Shown: positions 1-11,473 of the stretch, piece by piece
Layout: the number at the start of each line of letters is the position of its first letter
Position numbering within the stretch: the first letter of the stretch is position 1
Source of the DNA: Misgurnus anguillicaudatus
Taxonomy: Eukaryota; Chordata; Actinopteri; Cypriniformes; Cobitidae
Reading direction: 5' to 3'
Assembly (NCBI RefSeq): GCF_027580225.2
Contig: NW_027395283.1
Location: 7,196,501 to 7,260,500 of the forward strand
DNA length: 64,000 nt
Translations under genes and position numbers: made by a program
Notes under the pieces: model-generated
What the model saw: only the letters and a program-made list of their open reading frames with translations
Told to the model about the DNA's origin: nothing
Database searches by the model: none

Positions 1-2034
1 AGTCACACCACCTGAGCGAACCTGACGAGCAACACAAACAGCGTATGGCCATATACAAGGTATGCACTTTTTGCTTATTTATTAGGTTTGTGTTGTTGGC
101 CAGACTTTGCTCAACGTGGTGAGAAATTTAAGCTCTTCTAAATTTAAGAACCATACATGTGAACTGGGTTTTGATTTCAAGGGTACAATCTAATTAAGGC
201 ATGCATGCAGGAATCTGTATTAAGTTACTTTGGCTTTGATGATCAAGGTGAATTGAAACAGATTTTAAGTGAAGAGAACGCGTAAGAGTTTCCTATATTT
301 GTCGGTGTAAGTGTATAATATAGAAGTCTATACCAGTGGAAGGAGGTGTATGGTATAGAGGTCAATTTTGTGTGGGTGTAAGTGTAGCAAAATTGACAGT
401 ATGCCATGTAAAAGTGGTATATTTTATTGTTTTAGTTAACGACCATGTTGTAGGAGGTGTAATGGTCATTCGATTTGGGTATATAAGGTGATATCAAGAG
501 GTGGCATATAAGGTTTTATGTATGAAAATATATGTACTCTGTGTGTTTGAATTTTGAGTGTGTATGCAGCTGCAGTTTGTGTGTTAGTGAGAGAAATGTG
601 AACTTGCATCTGGCAAGCAGGGAGAGAGTTTCCCTTGGGCAGTTGGGCTGTTAAGGGGGGTGTATCCTGTGAGTGTAGGTGTGTTAGAGTGTGGAAGAAT
701 GAGCCCTAAAAAATAAATAAATAAATAAATGCTAATTGGTTATTACTGAAAAATGGTTGGGTTAACAATTTGGTTTATAAGTTATCAAACATACATTTGA
801 AATTTAAGGTTTGGTAAAAACAATTGACACCAGATGGGACATCAAAAGGAGCACAGAACCTGAGACCACAGCTGGCTTTCTCAATGGACAATGCAATCAG
901 GTGGCCACCTAAAGAGATGAGCAGCTTTGCTTGTTAAAAGATTGTATTGTTCACCTGAGAGGGCTCGGGGTGGTCAAATCTCAAATGCTCTTCCAAATTT
1001 AAGAATAAAAAGGGGAAATTAAAGATTATTAGATTAAATGATAAGAATAAAGGGTTTCATTTTCAAAAGGAATGTGTGCTAGGACAGATGATGGTTTGTT
1101 GTGTGAATAAGTTTTATTTTTTGTCGTTGAGTGGCTTGGATAAAAATTTAATGTGAAGTTGAGAAAATGCCTAAGAAGTTTCGCGAAAGAGTCATGAGGA
1201 ACCTGAGTGTTACCGTGTCGGGGCAGACACGTTGGGGTTCAGAGAGAAGAGTACTCAAATCCTGCAGGTCAGGTACGGTCTATGTGTTATTTGTCTTGTT
1301 GTTTTGAAACGCCCGGGCTGATAACAGATATTGTTTTTGTTTTATTTGTCATGTTGGATTGGTAAATTGTGTAAGTGAATCTTTTCCACTTTGGTGGAAG
1401 TGTAGTGGAAAGATGAACTTGGCCAGGTAGTCTAGATAGAGTTGTTTTATTTTATTTGTGTGAGAATGTAATGTGTCTGTGATATTGTGAGTCTGTGTGT
1501 GAATGTCTGAGATGGAAAGAGTGGGGGCTGAGTGAGCAGTGGGTGTGTCTTTCTCCTGTGGTTCTAAAGAGCCCACAGAGAGGTGTTGTGTTACAGGAGT
1601 GTTTAAAACTATAAAAAAGGGGATAAAGTTTGAAAGTATGTGAATATGAGTATACGGATAAGAGGCAGTTATAAATGCTGGGTATTAAAGATTAGAGTTG
1701 AAGACATTGTGGTTCTGAGGTATTGTAGCCTAAAATATTAGTTATTACAGTGAAGTATATAGCTACTTCTAGAAATTAAATAATTCATTTAAAGGATTGA
1801 TTAAAATAAAAAACAATGTGCTCAATAGGAAAAGTTTGCTTGTCCAAAAAAAGGACAGATGTTGGTGATGGTATTTGACATTATTTGACAAAATATTACA
1901 AAATATTATAAAGGAAATTTTATTTTAAAGACATATTGGAAATCTAAGTGACTATTTGGAGAATATATAAATTGGACAAATAAAAACAATAAGTTTGTGA
2001 AGTGGTTAAATGAGAAATAATTATAAAATATAAG
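1..2034. other. Unassigned AT/GT-rich sequence, no gene seen
   Basis: No open frame here resembles a known protein. The stretch is rich in GT and TA words, with a short (AAAT)n run near 709-730. It lies directly upstream of the hAT element at 2043. Because it precedes a retrovirus-like body (4203-5474), it may be a diverged leader of that element, but I could not align it to the leader of the copy at 61-62 kb. Confidence 0.5.
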
Positions 2035-2042
2035 GTGTGTAT

Positions 2043-4162
2043 TAGGGGTGGAACAATACATGTATTCGTTTCGAACCGAATCGGTACGGGGGTCACGGTT
2101 CGGTGCATGAATTTAAACGGAGAATACACGGTATGATAATAAAAAACTTGCGTGCAAAATAATTAATGTAATGCGGAACTACTGTTAGATACGCGGGTTC
2201 TTTATGGACAGCTAATCTGTTGCCCCGCTTTAGCTCTGAAGCTCTGATTGGCGCCAATGCAGCCGAGCTCCGCCTATGTATGCGCTCTATCAGAGCCCGT
2301 CTACATTCTCTGGCACTCTGCATTTTCAGAGTCCAGTCAGTGAATGAGCAGCCGACAGCGAGTATGGCAAGTGGTGTTCCACAAGAGTCTCTTTCCGCCA
2401 GCCTCTTTAAAGGGAAATTCCGCCCTAAAACGGAATTTAGGGTGTTTTTCGTTGTTAACGAGTCAAACTTTCATTTAAAAGCATATTTATGACTGAAGAG
2501 CAACATTTAAGATATTTAAGATGTTCGTTTTCTGGTAAACTGGCCTTTGAATGGGAGTGAATAGGGCACGTCGCATGAGCGCACAAAATCTCTATTTTTA
2601 CAACACTAAGAAGGCTCGACACAACGTGATACTTTACTCGAAGTATCACGTGGGTCTCTACACATGAACGCGAGCATTGAGAACATTGTTTGTGTACACA
2701 GATTTTAGTAAAAGCGAAAAGTTTGGAACAACTTACCGTGCTGTTAAACTGCGTCCCGCCGCCATATTGCCAGTCATGAGCAATCGATCTCAGAATGCGA
2801 CATAAGGAGGAAGGAGAGTAAAGATGGATAGCTCCTAAAGCATAGTTCCATATAAATGCACGGATAATTTGTTGTTTTGTCTCAAGTGAAAAACAATATT
2901 GACCCTGTAGTTGAAAAAGTAGCGTCCTATGGAGTCCATTCAATCGCATTCTGAAATCGATTGCTCATGACTGGCAATATGGCGGCGGGACGCAGTTTAA
3001 CAGCACGGTAAGTTGTTCCAAACTTTTCGCTTTTACTAAAATCTGTGTACACAAACAATGTTCTCAATGCTCGCGTTCATGTGTAGAGACCCACGTGATA
3101 CTTCGAGTAAAGTATCACGTTGTGTCGAGCCTTCTTAGTGTTGTAAAAATAGAGATTTTGTGCACTCATGCGACATGCCCTATTCACTCCCATTCAAAGG
3201 CCAGTTTACCAGAAAACGAACATCTTAAATATCTTAAATGTTGCTCTTCAGTCATAAATATGCTTTTAAATGAAAGTTTGACTCGTTAACAACGAAAAAA
3301 CACCCTAAATTCCGTTTTAGGGCGGAATTTCCCTTTAAGATCGCAAGTTTGGCAAAACTTCAGTTTTCCAGTCAGTTACAATAGTACAGGCGAGAGATTG
3401 GTGGAAAAGACGAGGACCTTGCATCGGCGTTGTTAGGTATGTGAGTGGAAATACATCTAATCAGGGCTCTCAAGTCTCACGCATTCACCTTGACAAACAC
3501 GCATTTCAGTCAGTTCAAACGCCACACTTTGTATTTCTCACGCTGAGAAGTAGGAGATAAATTTTCCTGCTATATACAACAGGCATACGCAGGGCAGTTC
3601 TGTCGAGTTCAGCTGCTTTCAGTTTGTTAAGCATGCTCAACTTTACGCAGCGCCATCAGCGTCAGAGTACCGCGAGAAATCTTGCGGAGGAGGCTGATTT
3701 CAAATCGCAATCGCGTTACTCTGACGTCATCCACTTGTCGTTTCTTGCAGCCCCTCGTGAAGTCGTACACACCTATTAATTCATCCTACAAGCCTATTTT
3801 TTTGTTCTTTAGTACATTAATATGAAATAAGGCCAAAATGTAATTTTAAAATGTATTTAGGTAACACTTGTAATACATTTGAACCCATATTTGTATGAAA
3901 GATGAGTACAAGATTACTTAAAGAGGTATACATTTTTGAAATACGAGATAGTATGTTAAATGCATTTCAGTTCATATTCATGACATCTGAAAATAACACT
4001 GATAAGGACACCTATGTTTTTAAGATTAGCTTAAGTACTAAAAAAATGCCTTCTTCATTTTTGTTTTGCTTTTCCCTCCATTGTACCGAAAGTGAATCGA
4101 ACCGTGGCGCCTGAACCGAGGTACGAACCGAACAGGGACTTCTGTGTACCGTTCCACCCCTA
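2043..4162. mobile_element. Non-autonomous hAT transposon with perfect 8-bp TSD
   Basis: The ends are inverted: TAGGGGTGGAAC at the left and GTTCCACCCCTA at the right, followed inward by related but diverged copies of a CGGTTCG-rich subterminal sequence. The flanks are identical 8-bp duplications, GTGTGTAT at 2035-2042 and 4163-4170, which is the hAT signature. No transposase frame is present, so it depends on a relative. A TTAA foldback element (2411-3334) is nested inside. The element sits just upstream of a retrovirus-like repeat. Confidence 0.9.
2411..3334. mobile_element. Nested TTAA-flanked foldback element with ~390-bp inverted arms
   Basis: TTAA at 2407-2410 and 3335-3338 brackets ends AGGGAAATTCCGCC and GGCGGAATTTCCCT. 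The arms 2411-~2800 and ~2947-3334 are long, nearly perfect inverted repeats around a spacer of about 150 bp. The TTAA target suggests the piggyBac-like class of cyprinid MITEs. Frames read on opposite strands of the two arms encode the same peptide only because of the inversion. Transcription through it would give a long hairpin RNA. Confidence 0.85.
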
Positions 4163-4202
4163 GTGTGTATATTGCAAAGAAAAGATTATGGCAGTCACAT
4201 TA

Positions 4203-5474
4203 ATGGAAAAATAAGGATTAAACAATTGTTGTGTGGAGAATTAGAAAATAAAATAATTGGAGTTCAAATGAGGAAACATTTGATGTGGCATTGTGTGAGG
4301 AGAAATACAACTAAATAAAAATATAAACTAATGAAAGATAAGAGGAGATAATTAACAGACAAAGAAATGCTCAAAGGGAGAAGGAGAGAGAGAGAGAGAG
4401 AGAGAGAAAGGGAGGGGGAAAGTCAACTCCCATAGCTCGAGGGAATTGTGGGATTAAGCAAAATCTAGCAGGAAGACAGAAGTGAAGCTTTGAAAGAAAA
4501 ACAACAAATTAGAGAAAAAAAAGAGACCAAGTTATTACAGGTGGAAATAAAGAGAAAAATAAAAAGGACAGGAAAATTATTAAAAGGTGAAGGACACAGA
4601 TAAATAATACAAAGATAAATTATTACAAAATGAAGAGGAGTCTTCATCTGATGATGGAAGGTGGTCACAAAATAAATTTTATTTTAAATCAAAAGGCAAT
4701 ATTTTGCATGGGTCAAGCTGAAACCTTGTGGGCTGATCATTACTAACCATTGACATTCAAGAAAGTGAATAAAAGCTGGTGATGAAAAGACAATGGCAAA
4801 AACTGTGTGACATCAAAGTGTTGGAGCTGCAAAGAGAGAAGGACTCATAAACTAAACTGTGGACACATCCTATATGAATGGGACTATATGAAGCAGTGAA
4901 GGGGGCACTGCACAATGTTCAGAGGAAAAAAAAAGACTGAGTGGAGTCCAGAAAGACTCACAAAGACAATAATGTTCTTGGAGGCAAGAGAAACTGGACA
5001 ACACTTCACTGGACACTGAACTTTTTCATTTTCATACGAGCCTTTGAGTGAAAAAGGTTAAAGAGTGAAACAGCCGTTTTCAATGTTTAGCTAGGACCTT
5101 ATTACTATAGGGACACAGACAATCTTTATGAGAAAATCAGCTAGACAAATTTAAAGGCTGATCAAGAACTTATGTTGTTAGGTGTGACTACCTGTTCTGA
5201 AATCAAATCAGACTCCTATTAATCTTACAGGAAGAAATGCATAATGAAAATTGTTTTTTTTTTTAATTTGGTATCTACAGAGGAAGTTAGAACTCCAATG
5301 ATGGTACTAAGCTAAAAAGCAAATATAAATGGCATAGAACAGCTATGGCAGAAAGGAAAAATAAAATAGATAAAATAAATAAATTGAAAAAAACACCATA
5401 GGACACTATAAAAGGTAAACAAGAAAAAGCTGTGAGAATAGAAAAAAGAAATAACTAATTATTGTAACAAACTT
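4203..5474 (+). repeat. Retrovirus-like repeat, copy 1 (matches 62764-64000)
   Basis: From the shared ATGGAAAAATAAGG onward this segment is closely similar, with small indels, to the right end of the window, in the same orientation. It includes the last ~38 codons of the small ORF seen complete at 62493-62879, ending at the equivalent TAA. It also has the same (AG)n tract (here ~4386-4407) and the same downstream non-coding body. The LTR, primer-binding site and start of the ORF are absent from this copy. Confidence 0.85.
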
Positions 5475-6607
5475 AGGATTTAAGGAAATAAATCTAAATT
5501 GTATCTAGTCACGATTTAAGAGCAATTAATGACAAGAAAAGATTGATGATCCAAAAAACCACATACTTTGCTTACAAGTGTTTCTCCATTTGACAAACAT
5601 TTTTACTGTGAATTCTGATTTGCATAATAAGTAGATACTTGTATTTACGTATTTAATTATAAGGGAAAATATTATACAGGTTTAGAATGGATGAACTACT
5701 ATTCCAACATGCGGAATGGTTAGCCTGGTTGATTAATTCTAAAAAGTTGATAAAATGATTGGTTGTCATTGAGTTATAGGGACACAGGAGAACAGTTGAT
5801 TTTGCCAGCATGGGCAAACAGATGTGGAAGCTAAAAAGGGCTAATAAGTACTAATAAGTACATTCCAGAAGAAACTCATGACACATAATGATTCCAGAGT
5901 AAATTGTGATGTAGCAGTCTCAACAATACACCCGTTTTCCCTGGACAATGCTAACATATTCAAACATTTTCAAATGCATTATTTTCACAAATTACAGAAA
6001 TTAAGACCCGGCGGGGGATGCATACTGCTTGTGGACAGCATGCTAATTGCTAGAAGCTAGCGGGAGGTCCACTGTATCTTGGGAAAGTGATAAGAGACTC
6101 GGGGATATGTTAGGCTTATCGGAAAAGCCGGATCGGTAAGGCCGGGTCTTGGTTAGTTTGGCAAAACACTATTACTTAGTAAGTTCATGTAGAATTGTAA
6201 AATAAAGCAGTTAAATATTTCTTTTAACTTTCGAAAACTACGGTAGCTGGTCACTGGCTTTGCAGGAGAAACCACGCTGCAAACTAATTAGCATAGCGGT
6301 TAGCCACCTCATCGTTCTCAATGGCAAATGACTGCTAAAACACACACACAAGTTCACCCACTCGACGAGCACCACTTCGTGGGCAGGATGATGTCAGTTT
6401 ACGCTGCTAACAATATCTATATAGTCTACTGTCTACAAACATTAATAATATTAGCATTACTATACATCGTTTAAAAGGTAAAACTTACGGGTTTAGCATC
6501 AGTGTATGGTCTCTGTTTTGAGATACAGATGCTCTATAATTTATGTCAACTCGCCACTAGTCAATAACATAAAATAGTAAGCTCAATTGACTTGCGTAAC
6601 AGTTTCA
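5475..6607. other. No gene recognised
   Basis: The first part probably continues the retrovirus-like body, but the second copy runs out at the window edge, so this cannot be confirmed. The rest (about 5900-6600) shows no coding signal or repeat structure that I can name. Confidence 0.4.
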
Positions 6608-6611
6608 TTAA

Positions 6612-6967
6612 AGGTGCTCTAAGCGAATTCACGCGTTTTAGACCATAAACCTTTTTTGTTACATACAGCAAACATCTCCTCACTCTCTGCTTGCTGTCTT
6701 TCCGCTGATCAAACTGTAAAAAAACGCGATCTCTGTAGACAGCCCAGGCTTCGCAAACTTCAATATAAACACAGTGGCCAAACCTACAAACAGAAACCAT
6801 AACAAAGTGTTCCAGCCAATAAACGACATGAAGGATTTGGGGGTGGGGTTTGGGCGCGTTCATGAAAGCACGGAAGGGAGGGGGAGGAGTTAGCTACGCT
6901 CCGTTTGTTTGAAAACAGTTCAAACATCAACAAAAAGTGACGTCACACAGATTCGCTTAGAGCGCCT
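6612..6967. mobile_element. TTAA MITE
   Basis: TTAA occurs at 6608-6611 and 6968-6971. The termini AGGTGCTCTAAGCGAAT and ATTCGCTTAGAGCGCCT are inverted with one mismatch. The element is 356 bp with no coding capacity. The TTAA target is typical of piggyBac-type non-autonomous elements. Confidence 0.85.
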
Positions 6968-7065
6968 TTAAACTTGCATGCAGCTTTTTTTTATCATGTA
7001 GCCAACGTTTGTGAACACATATTTGAGTATATTATCATATCTTTATCTATACAGAGCTGTTGTAC

Positions 7066-7212
7066 CTCAGACCAGGTGATGTTTCTCTGTCCTGAAATGT
7101 TATTGGTTTCTCCATAGACTGATTACTTCTCATGGACACACAACTGATCTGAGATGAGTCTGATCTCTTCTGCTGTACATGTTTGTCACATCTCTCCAGC
7201 ATTTTTAGAATT
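7066..7212 (-). CDS. NLR-C/NLRC3-like gene, amplified N-terminal exon (most 3' of four)
   Basis: On the minus strand a pyrimidine-rich tract and AG at 7214-7213 precede the exon, and GT follows at 7065-7064. The exon is 147 nt, phase 2 to phase 2. It encodes 49 residues containing KRSDSSQISCVSMRSNQSM and FQDRETSPGLR. This is the short N-terminal repeat motif (CVSMKSDQSM type) that I recognise from the expanded fish NLRC3-like / NLR-C receptors, where such exons precede the FISNA-NACHT exon. These receptors are cytosolic innate sensors. The NACHT exon would be expected further left and is not in the window, so this is a partial gene. This copy differs most from the other three. The family call is recognition only and the splice sites are predicted. 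Confidence 0.7.
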
Positions 7213-7384
7213 CTTTTGCAGTAAGAAAGGCAAGTTGATTTATAGCACATTTCATACAAAATGAGAACAATTTCATATTTTTAAATAATTTAATAATATT
7301 TATACACAGAAATGTTAAAGAATTAAAAAGATACATACACTTATATTTTAAAATATCTTGCTGATAACGAGACAGCTGTTGTAC

Positions 7385-7531
7385 CTCAGACTATGTGAAG
7401 TTTCTCTATTCTGGAATTGTATTGGACGATCCATAGACTGATCACTCTTCATAGACAAACAGCTGATCTGAGATGAGTCTGATCTCTTCTGCTGAATATG
7501 TTTGTCACATCTCTCCAGCATTTTTAGAATT
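7385..7531 (-). CDS. NLR-C/NLRC3-like gene, amplified N-terminal exon
   Basis: This is the second repeat unit. It is 147 nt and phase 2-2, with the acceptor after TTGCAAAAG and the donor at CTGAG|GTACAA. It encodes KRSDSSQISCLSMKSDQSM followed by FQNRETSHSLR. Its peptide matches that of the next unit, so the two are likely a recent duplication. Symmetric phase means gain or loss of a unit leaves the reading frame intact. Confidence 0.7.
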
Positions 7532-7703
7532 CTTTTGCAATAAGAAAGGCAGGTTGATTTATAGCACATTTCATACAAAATGACAACAATTTCATATTTT
7601 TTAATTATTTATTAATATTTATACACAGAAATGTTAAAGAATTAAAAAGATACATACACTTATATTTTAAAATATCTTGCTGATAACAAGACAGCTGTTG
7701 TAC

Positions 7704-7850
7704 CTCAGACTATGTGAAGTTTCTCTATTCTGGAATTGTATTGGACGATCCATAGACTGATCACTCTTCATAGACAAACAGCTGATCTGAGATGAGTCTG
7801 ATCTCTTCTGCTGAATATGTTTGTCACATCTCTCCAGCATTTTTAGAATT
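7704..7850 (-). CDS. NLR-C/NLRC3-like gene, amplified N-terminal exon
   Basis: This is the third repeat unit. It has the same 147-nt phase 2-2 exon and the same predicted peptide as the unit at 7385-7531. The acceptor and donor contexts are conserved. It lies 172 bp from the 5'-most amplified exon (8023-8139). No stop or frameshift is visible. Confidence 0.7.
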
Positions 7851-8022
7851 CTTTTGCAATAAGAAAGGCAGGTTGATTTATAGCACATTTAATACAAAAC
7901 GACAACAATTTCATATTTTTAAATTATTTCATAATATTTATACACAGAAATGTTAAAGAATTAAAAAGATACATACAATTATATTTTAAAATATCTTGCT
8001 GATAATGAGACAGCTGTTGTAC

Positions 8023-8139
8023 CTCAGACTATGTGAAGTTTCTCTATTCTGGAATCGTATTGGTTGATCCATAGACTGATCACTCTTCATAGACAAACAG
8101 CTGACCTGAGATGAGTCTGATCTCTTCTGATGGTCTGAT
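8023..8139 (-). CDS. NLR-C/NLRC3-like gene, 5'-most amplified exon with alternative start
   Basis: The donor is the same as in the other units. The exon start differs because unit homology stops near 8130. A new acceptor, TTGTTATAG (AG at 8141-8140), gives a 117-nt exon, again phase 2-2. It encodes SDHQKRSDSSQVSCLSMKSD and continues in the family pattern. The phase fits the first coding exon at 42995-43044, so the pair can splice in frame. The left end of the 34.6-kb palindrome begins only about 40 bp away, inside the intervening intron. The splice join is inference, as there is no transcript evidence. Confidence 0.6.
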
Positions 8140-8794
8140 CTATAACAAGATATTATACAGTAGATGTTTTTGGTCATAAGTAGTTGTAGTAACCCTGTAT
8201 ATGTCAAATTCGATTGATTTGACAGGTGGGAGGGCCTATCAATCAAGCGGTGTACATGCTGTCTAGTATTTAGAGTCGTATATTATGGCCTTCTAGCGGC
8301 TGTCCGGAGCTGCGCTTGTTTTACAACGTGTCAATCAATGCGTTGTTTTTTTCCTGCATGTGTGTTTTTTGTCACACGAATGTTGTCATGTTTATTGCTA
8401 TCAAAAAAGTGTATTGTTTTAGACTGTCCAGGTTCTGGACTGTCAGGTTTCATGAGTGCTCCTCTCTCCCTCTACCCCATCCGTTCTCACCAGCCCTCAG
8501 CTCCAGCGCGTCTCTCAACGGGGTGCCCTTGTAAATCAGTGGTTCCCAAACTTTTTCAGCGTGCGGCCCCCCTTGTGTATGGTGCATTCCTTCGCGGCCC
8601 CCCAAAGAAAATTTGTGACATAAAACTGTTCTAAACTCAACATTTTACTAAAACACATATTAAATTATACAAAAAAAGTAGTGCTTTTGGTTACTAGCCT
8701 TATTTTTTATGTTTAATTACACAGAATTCATGATAAATTAATGTATTTTATAAAATGTCATAAAACTGGGCCCCCCCTGGCACCATCTCGCGCC

Positions 8795-11049
8795 CAGGGG
8801 CGTGTCTAGAAGGGGGGCATGGGGTGGCACCGCCCCCCCTTGGAATATGATTGGCCCCCCCTGGTGCCCCCCCTCCAATCTTATTGGGCCAGCTAGATTT
8901 ACTGTCAACCTGAAAATGCCCACCGCACCATTGGACCAGAGAGCTGTCAATCACTGTTTGATTTGAGACTCGCGCGAACGCGAAGACGAAGCGAGCAGTT
9001 GCGCGTTTTTAAAACAGGAGGAAAGAGACACCATGACACCCACCACACCATTGGACCAGTTGTCAATCACTGTTTGATTTGAGACTCGCGCGAACGCGAA
9101 GATGAAGCGAGCACAGTAGTTGCGCGTTTTTAAAACAGGAGGAAAGAGACACCACGACACCCACCGCACAATTGGACCAATTGTCAATCACTGTTTGATT
9201 TGAGACTCGTGCAAACGAGAAGAAGGAGGGCGCCCCGCCACAGACTCAATACTGGCACAAATCAAATAGATTTTCCATGATTACCATTTACATTTTATTT
9301 TACTATTTAAAACGGCTTCATGTGCTTTTGCAAGCGCTCAGCAGCGCCTCTCTCTCTCTCTCGCGCGCGCGTGCACGCTTTCTCACTGCTGCGTGCGGAA
9401 CCTCGACAGTGCCTCTCTGACACTGAGTGAAGGAGTTAAAAGTTGGCGGTGTTTTCCACCTGGGTTCCGTTGTCTTTTCACGTAAAAGTTAACAGTCAAC
9501 AGATGTTACTGACGGTTGATCGAGTATTATAACTTAACGAAAGGTTAGTGTTTTCCCACACACACACACCAGTTCTCTGTGCACGAGCTCTCTCTCTCCC
9601 TCCCTATGGTGCGGTATGCGCGCGCACGCTTAACAGTATTATCTGATATTTTTGAATTTGCGCTGAATTGTCTGCGCTGTACGCGATCTACAATAAAACT
9701 ATCACTCGCAATTAAAAGCGCTCATAAACACAATCAGATTAGAAGATTAACCCTGCATGAGACACACAGGTAATCCGAAATCACCTCGTATCAGCTCTTC
9801 AATGTAAATTGTATCAGACAATGTCGCATTTAAATTAGGATTTTAGCAGTATAAAGTAACAGCTGGTTGGATTAAACACGAGGTGTTACTGGGTCGTGTT
9901 CAGTCACTAGCTTAAACTCTTTCTTGTTGTCTGACAACATATCAGATATGTAAAAATAGCATTCAGTTGTGTTAAAATACAATATAGGCTAATAAACAAT
10001 GAAAGTCAGATCAGACAGAGTAGAAAAACAAATTTTTAAGTAGGCTAATATTTTCCCAAAATCCTGATATGTCAGAATGTTAACTAATACCAGCTACACG
10101 CAATGTAGATAGCCTACTTAAAGGAACAGTTCACTTAATTTAAATGGTCATATACCTAAACTTGTTTTAAACCTGTATGAGTTTCTTTCTTCTGCTGAAC
10201 ACAAAAAAGAAAAGAGTTAAGAATGCCGGTAACCAAAATCAGTTGATGGATCCCATAGACCCCTTCAAGGTTTGTAAACATTGAATGATTATCGGGTGCG
10301 CGCGCAGCACGGGGTCGAACTGTTCATACCATTTAGGGTTTATAATTTAATCTAACAGTGCTGAAAAATTATGACTTACCTCAAATGAAGTGAGCACTAT
10401 AAACACAAGCCTCTTTGATCTTTGCATTGTCCCAGTCTGCACGTTAATTGCTTGCAGACGCAGATGTTGTATTTTTTTGTTTTTGAGATTCTGCATGAAT
10501 TACGAAAACTTAACGGAAGACCTGGTGCGATTTTCAGAGCCCACGACGTAAGTAGGCATTTTTAACGATACCGAATAACACGCAACTCAATCTGCTGTAA
10601 TGACTTTTCTGACCCTGACATGCGCAGTGGGAACCGACTGTGACGTGAACGGTGAAGGGGTCTATTGACTTCATATGTAGGAACAAAATAACATGCAGTC
10701 AATGGGGTTCATCAACTTTCTGGCTACTAAGATTCTTCAAAATATTTTATTTTGTTTTCAGCCGAAGAAAAACTCATACAGGTTTGAAATAACTCTAGGA
10801 TGAGTAAATTATGACAATTTATTTAAAGTGAACTATTCTGGAACAGAACTGTTGTTTAATCCATGCAAAATACAAAAAATTAATACCATCTATATTAGAA
10901 CATGTGGCATTGCACAAGATTTTGTGAACCATGCTTAATATTTTCTAAACCAGTATTTATTTTCATTTGAATTTTTTGATTGGCCCCCCCTGACTGGTTC
11001 TTGGTCCCCCCTGTGCCCCCCCATTTATAAAATCCTGGAATCGCCCCTG
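8795..11049. mobile_element. hAT element nested in the hAT at 8537, non-autonomous
   Basis: The ends are CAGGGGCG and CGCCCCTG. The flanking octamers are CTCGCGCC (8787-8794) and CTCACGCC (11050-11057), one mismatch apart, so a slightly aged 8-bp duplication. Contents: a ~116-121-bp direct repeat (~8920-9215, about 2.5 units, each with TGTCAATCACTGTTTGATTT), a TC/GC-rich simple stretch near 9345-9375, and a further MITE (10122-~10843). No transposase frame is present. Confidence 0.75.
10122..10843. mobile_element. Cyprinid TTAA MITE interrupted by an inner inverted-repeat element
   Basis: The left end, TTAA then AGGAACAGTTCACTT, mirrors AAGTGAACTATTC at the right, whose last bases have decayed. 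Internal words (AACTCATACAGGTTTGAAAT, CAGTCAATGGGGTTCATCAA) are those of a very common cyprinid MITE. Its middle is split by 10255-10665, bounded by the 12-bp inverted repeat ATAGACCCCTTC / GAAGGGGTCTAT. That suggests another MITE. Confidence 0.6.
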
Positions 11050-11103
11050 CTCACGCCCCCCCTGGGGGCCCCGCCCCCCAGTTTGAAAACCCCTGTTGTA
11101 AAT

Positions 11104-11473
11104 GAGCAAAGATTTCTAAAACTCTATGTTGGTAAAATAAAATGTAATTCACCCTACGTTGACAAAAAGTAAATGTTTATTTTAGATATAGGGAATTCTT
11201 GAACCAAGTCTCTAATTAAAACTTTTGAGTGTAACATCACAATTATTTAATATATTCCGTATACGTGTATAGTTTAAGCAATCCCCTATGCCATAACCTT
11301 CGGCGCCGTCAATACTACTTTCTTTAGACTTTCTTTTATTTATTTTAACCTAAATAAAATTTATTCGCATTACAAAGTCTGTGAAACTGTTCATGCACAG
11401 CAATCTATTGTTCACGCGCATTAAAGGTCGATTACCAGTGATGACAGAGAACGCGTCGGGTGCACGTTCATAT
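11104..11473. repeat. Left palindrome arm, block 2
   Basis: Inverted match of 33955-34183 and 39954-40085 in the right arm. It also resembles the block at 28120-28500 in the same arm, with the same order of motifs (TTGACAAAAAGTAAA, ACTACTTTCTTTAGACT, TGTTCACGCGCATTAAAGG). The arm is therefore built from repeated sub-blocks. It ends where the L2 tail begins. Confidence 0.8.

Larger units (their letters stand above)
7030..8129 (-). repeat. Four-copy 319-bp tandem repeat carrying NLR exons
   Basis: Equivalent exon-end positions fall at 7066, 7385, 7704 and 8023, three steps of exactly 319 bp. Each unit holds one exon plus AT-rich intron with a shared motif (AATGTTAAAGAATTAAAAAG and following). 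The unit nearest the window start is the most diverged and the middle two are nearly identical. The fourth unit departs from the others at about 8130, where its exon start is replaced by other sequence. Confidence 0.9.
8537..11095. mobile_element. hAT MITE in left palindrome arm, split by a second hAT
   Basis: The element starts CAGTGGTTCCCAAAC and ends GTTTGAAAACCCCTG. The 8-bp duplication TTGTAAAT (8529-8536 and 11096-11103) is perfect. The other palindrome arm (about 40095-40112) carries the uninterrupted target. Its own sequence is only 8537-8794 plus about 11058-11095 (roughly 300 bp). The remainder is the nested element at 8795-11049. Confidence 0.9.

Noticed and set aside
2455..2949. 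164-codon minus frame and its 64-codon + strand partner at 3095-3289
   Set aside because: Both read the same sequence in the two inverted arms of the foldback element. No protein similarity recognised.
7047..8246. Four separate small proteins starting MYEMCYKS or MCYKS
   Set aside because: The apparent starts lie in intron before a good acceptor. Exon structure and phase fit NLR exons better than independent genes.
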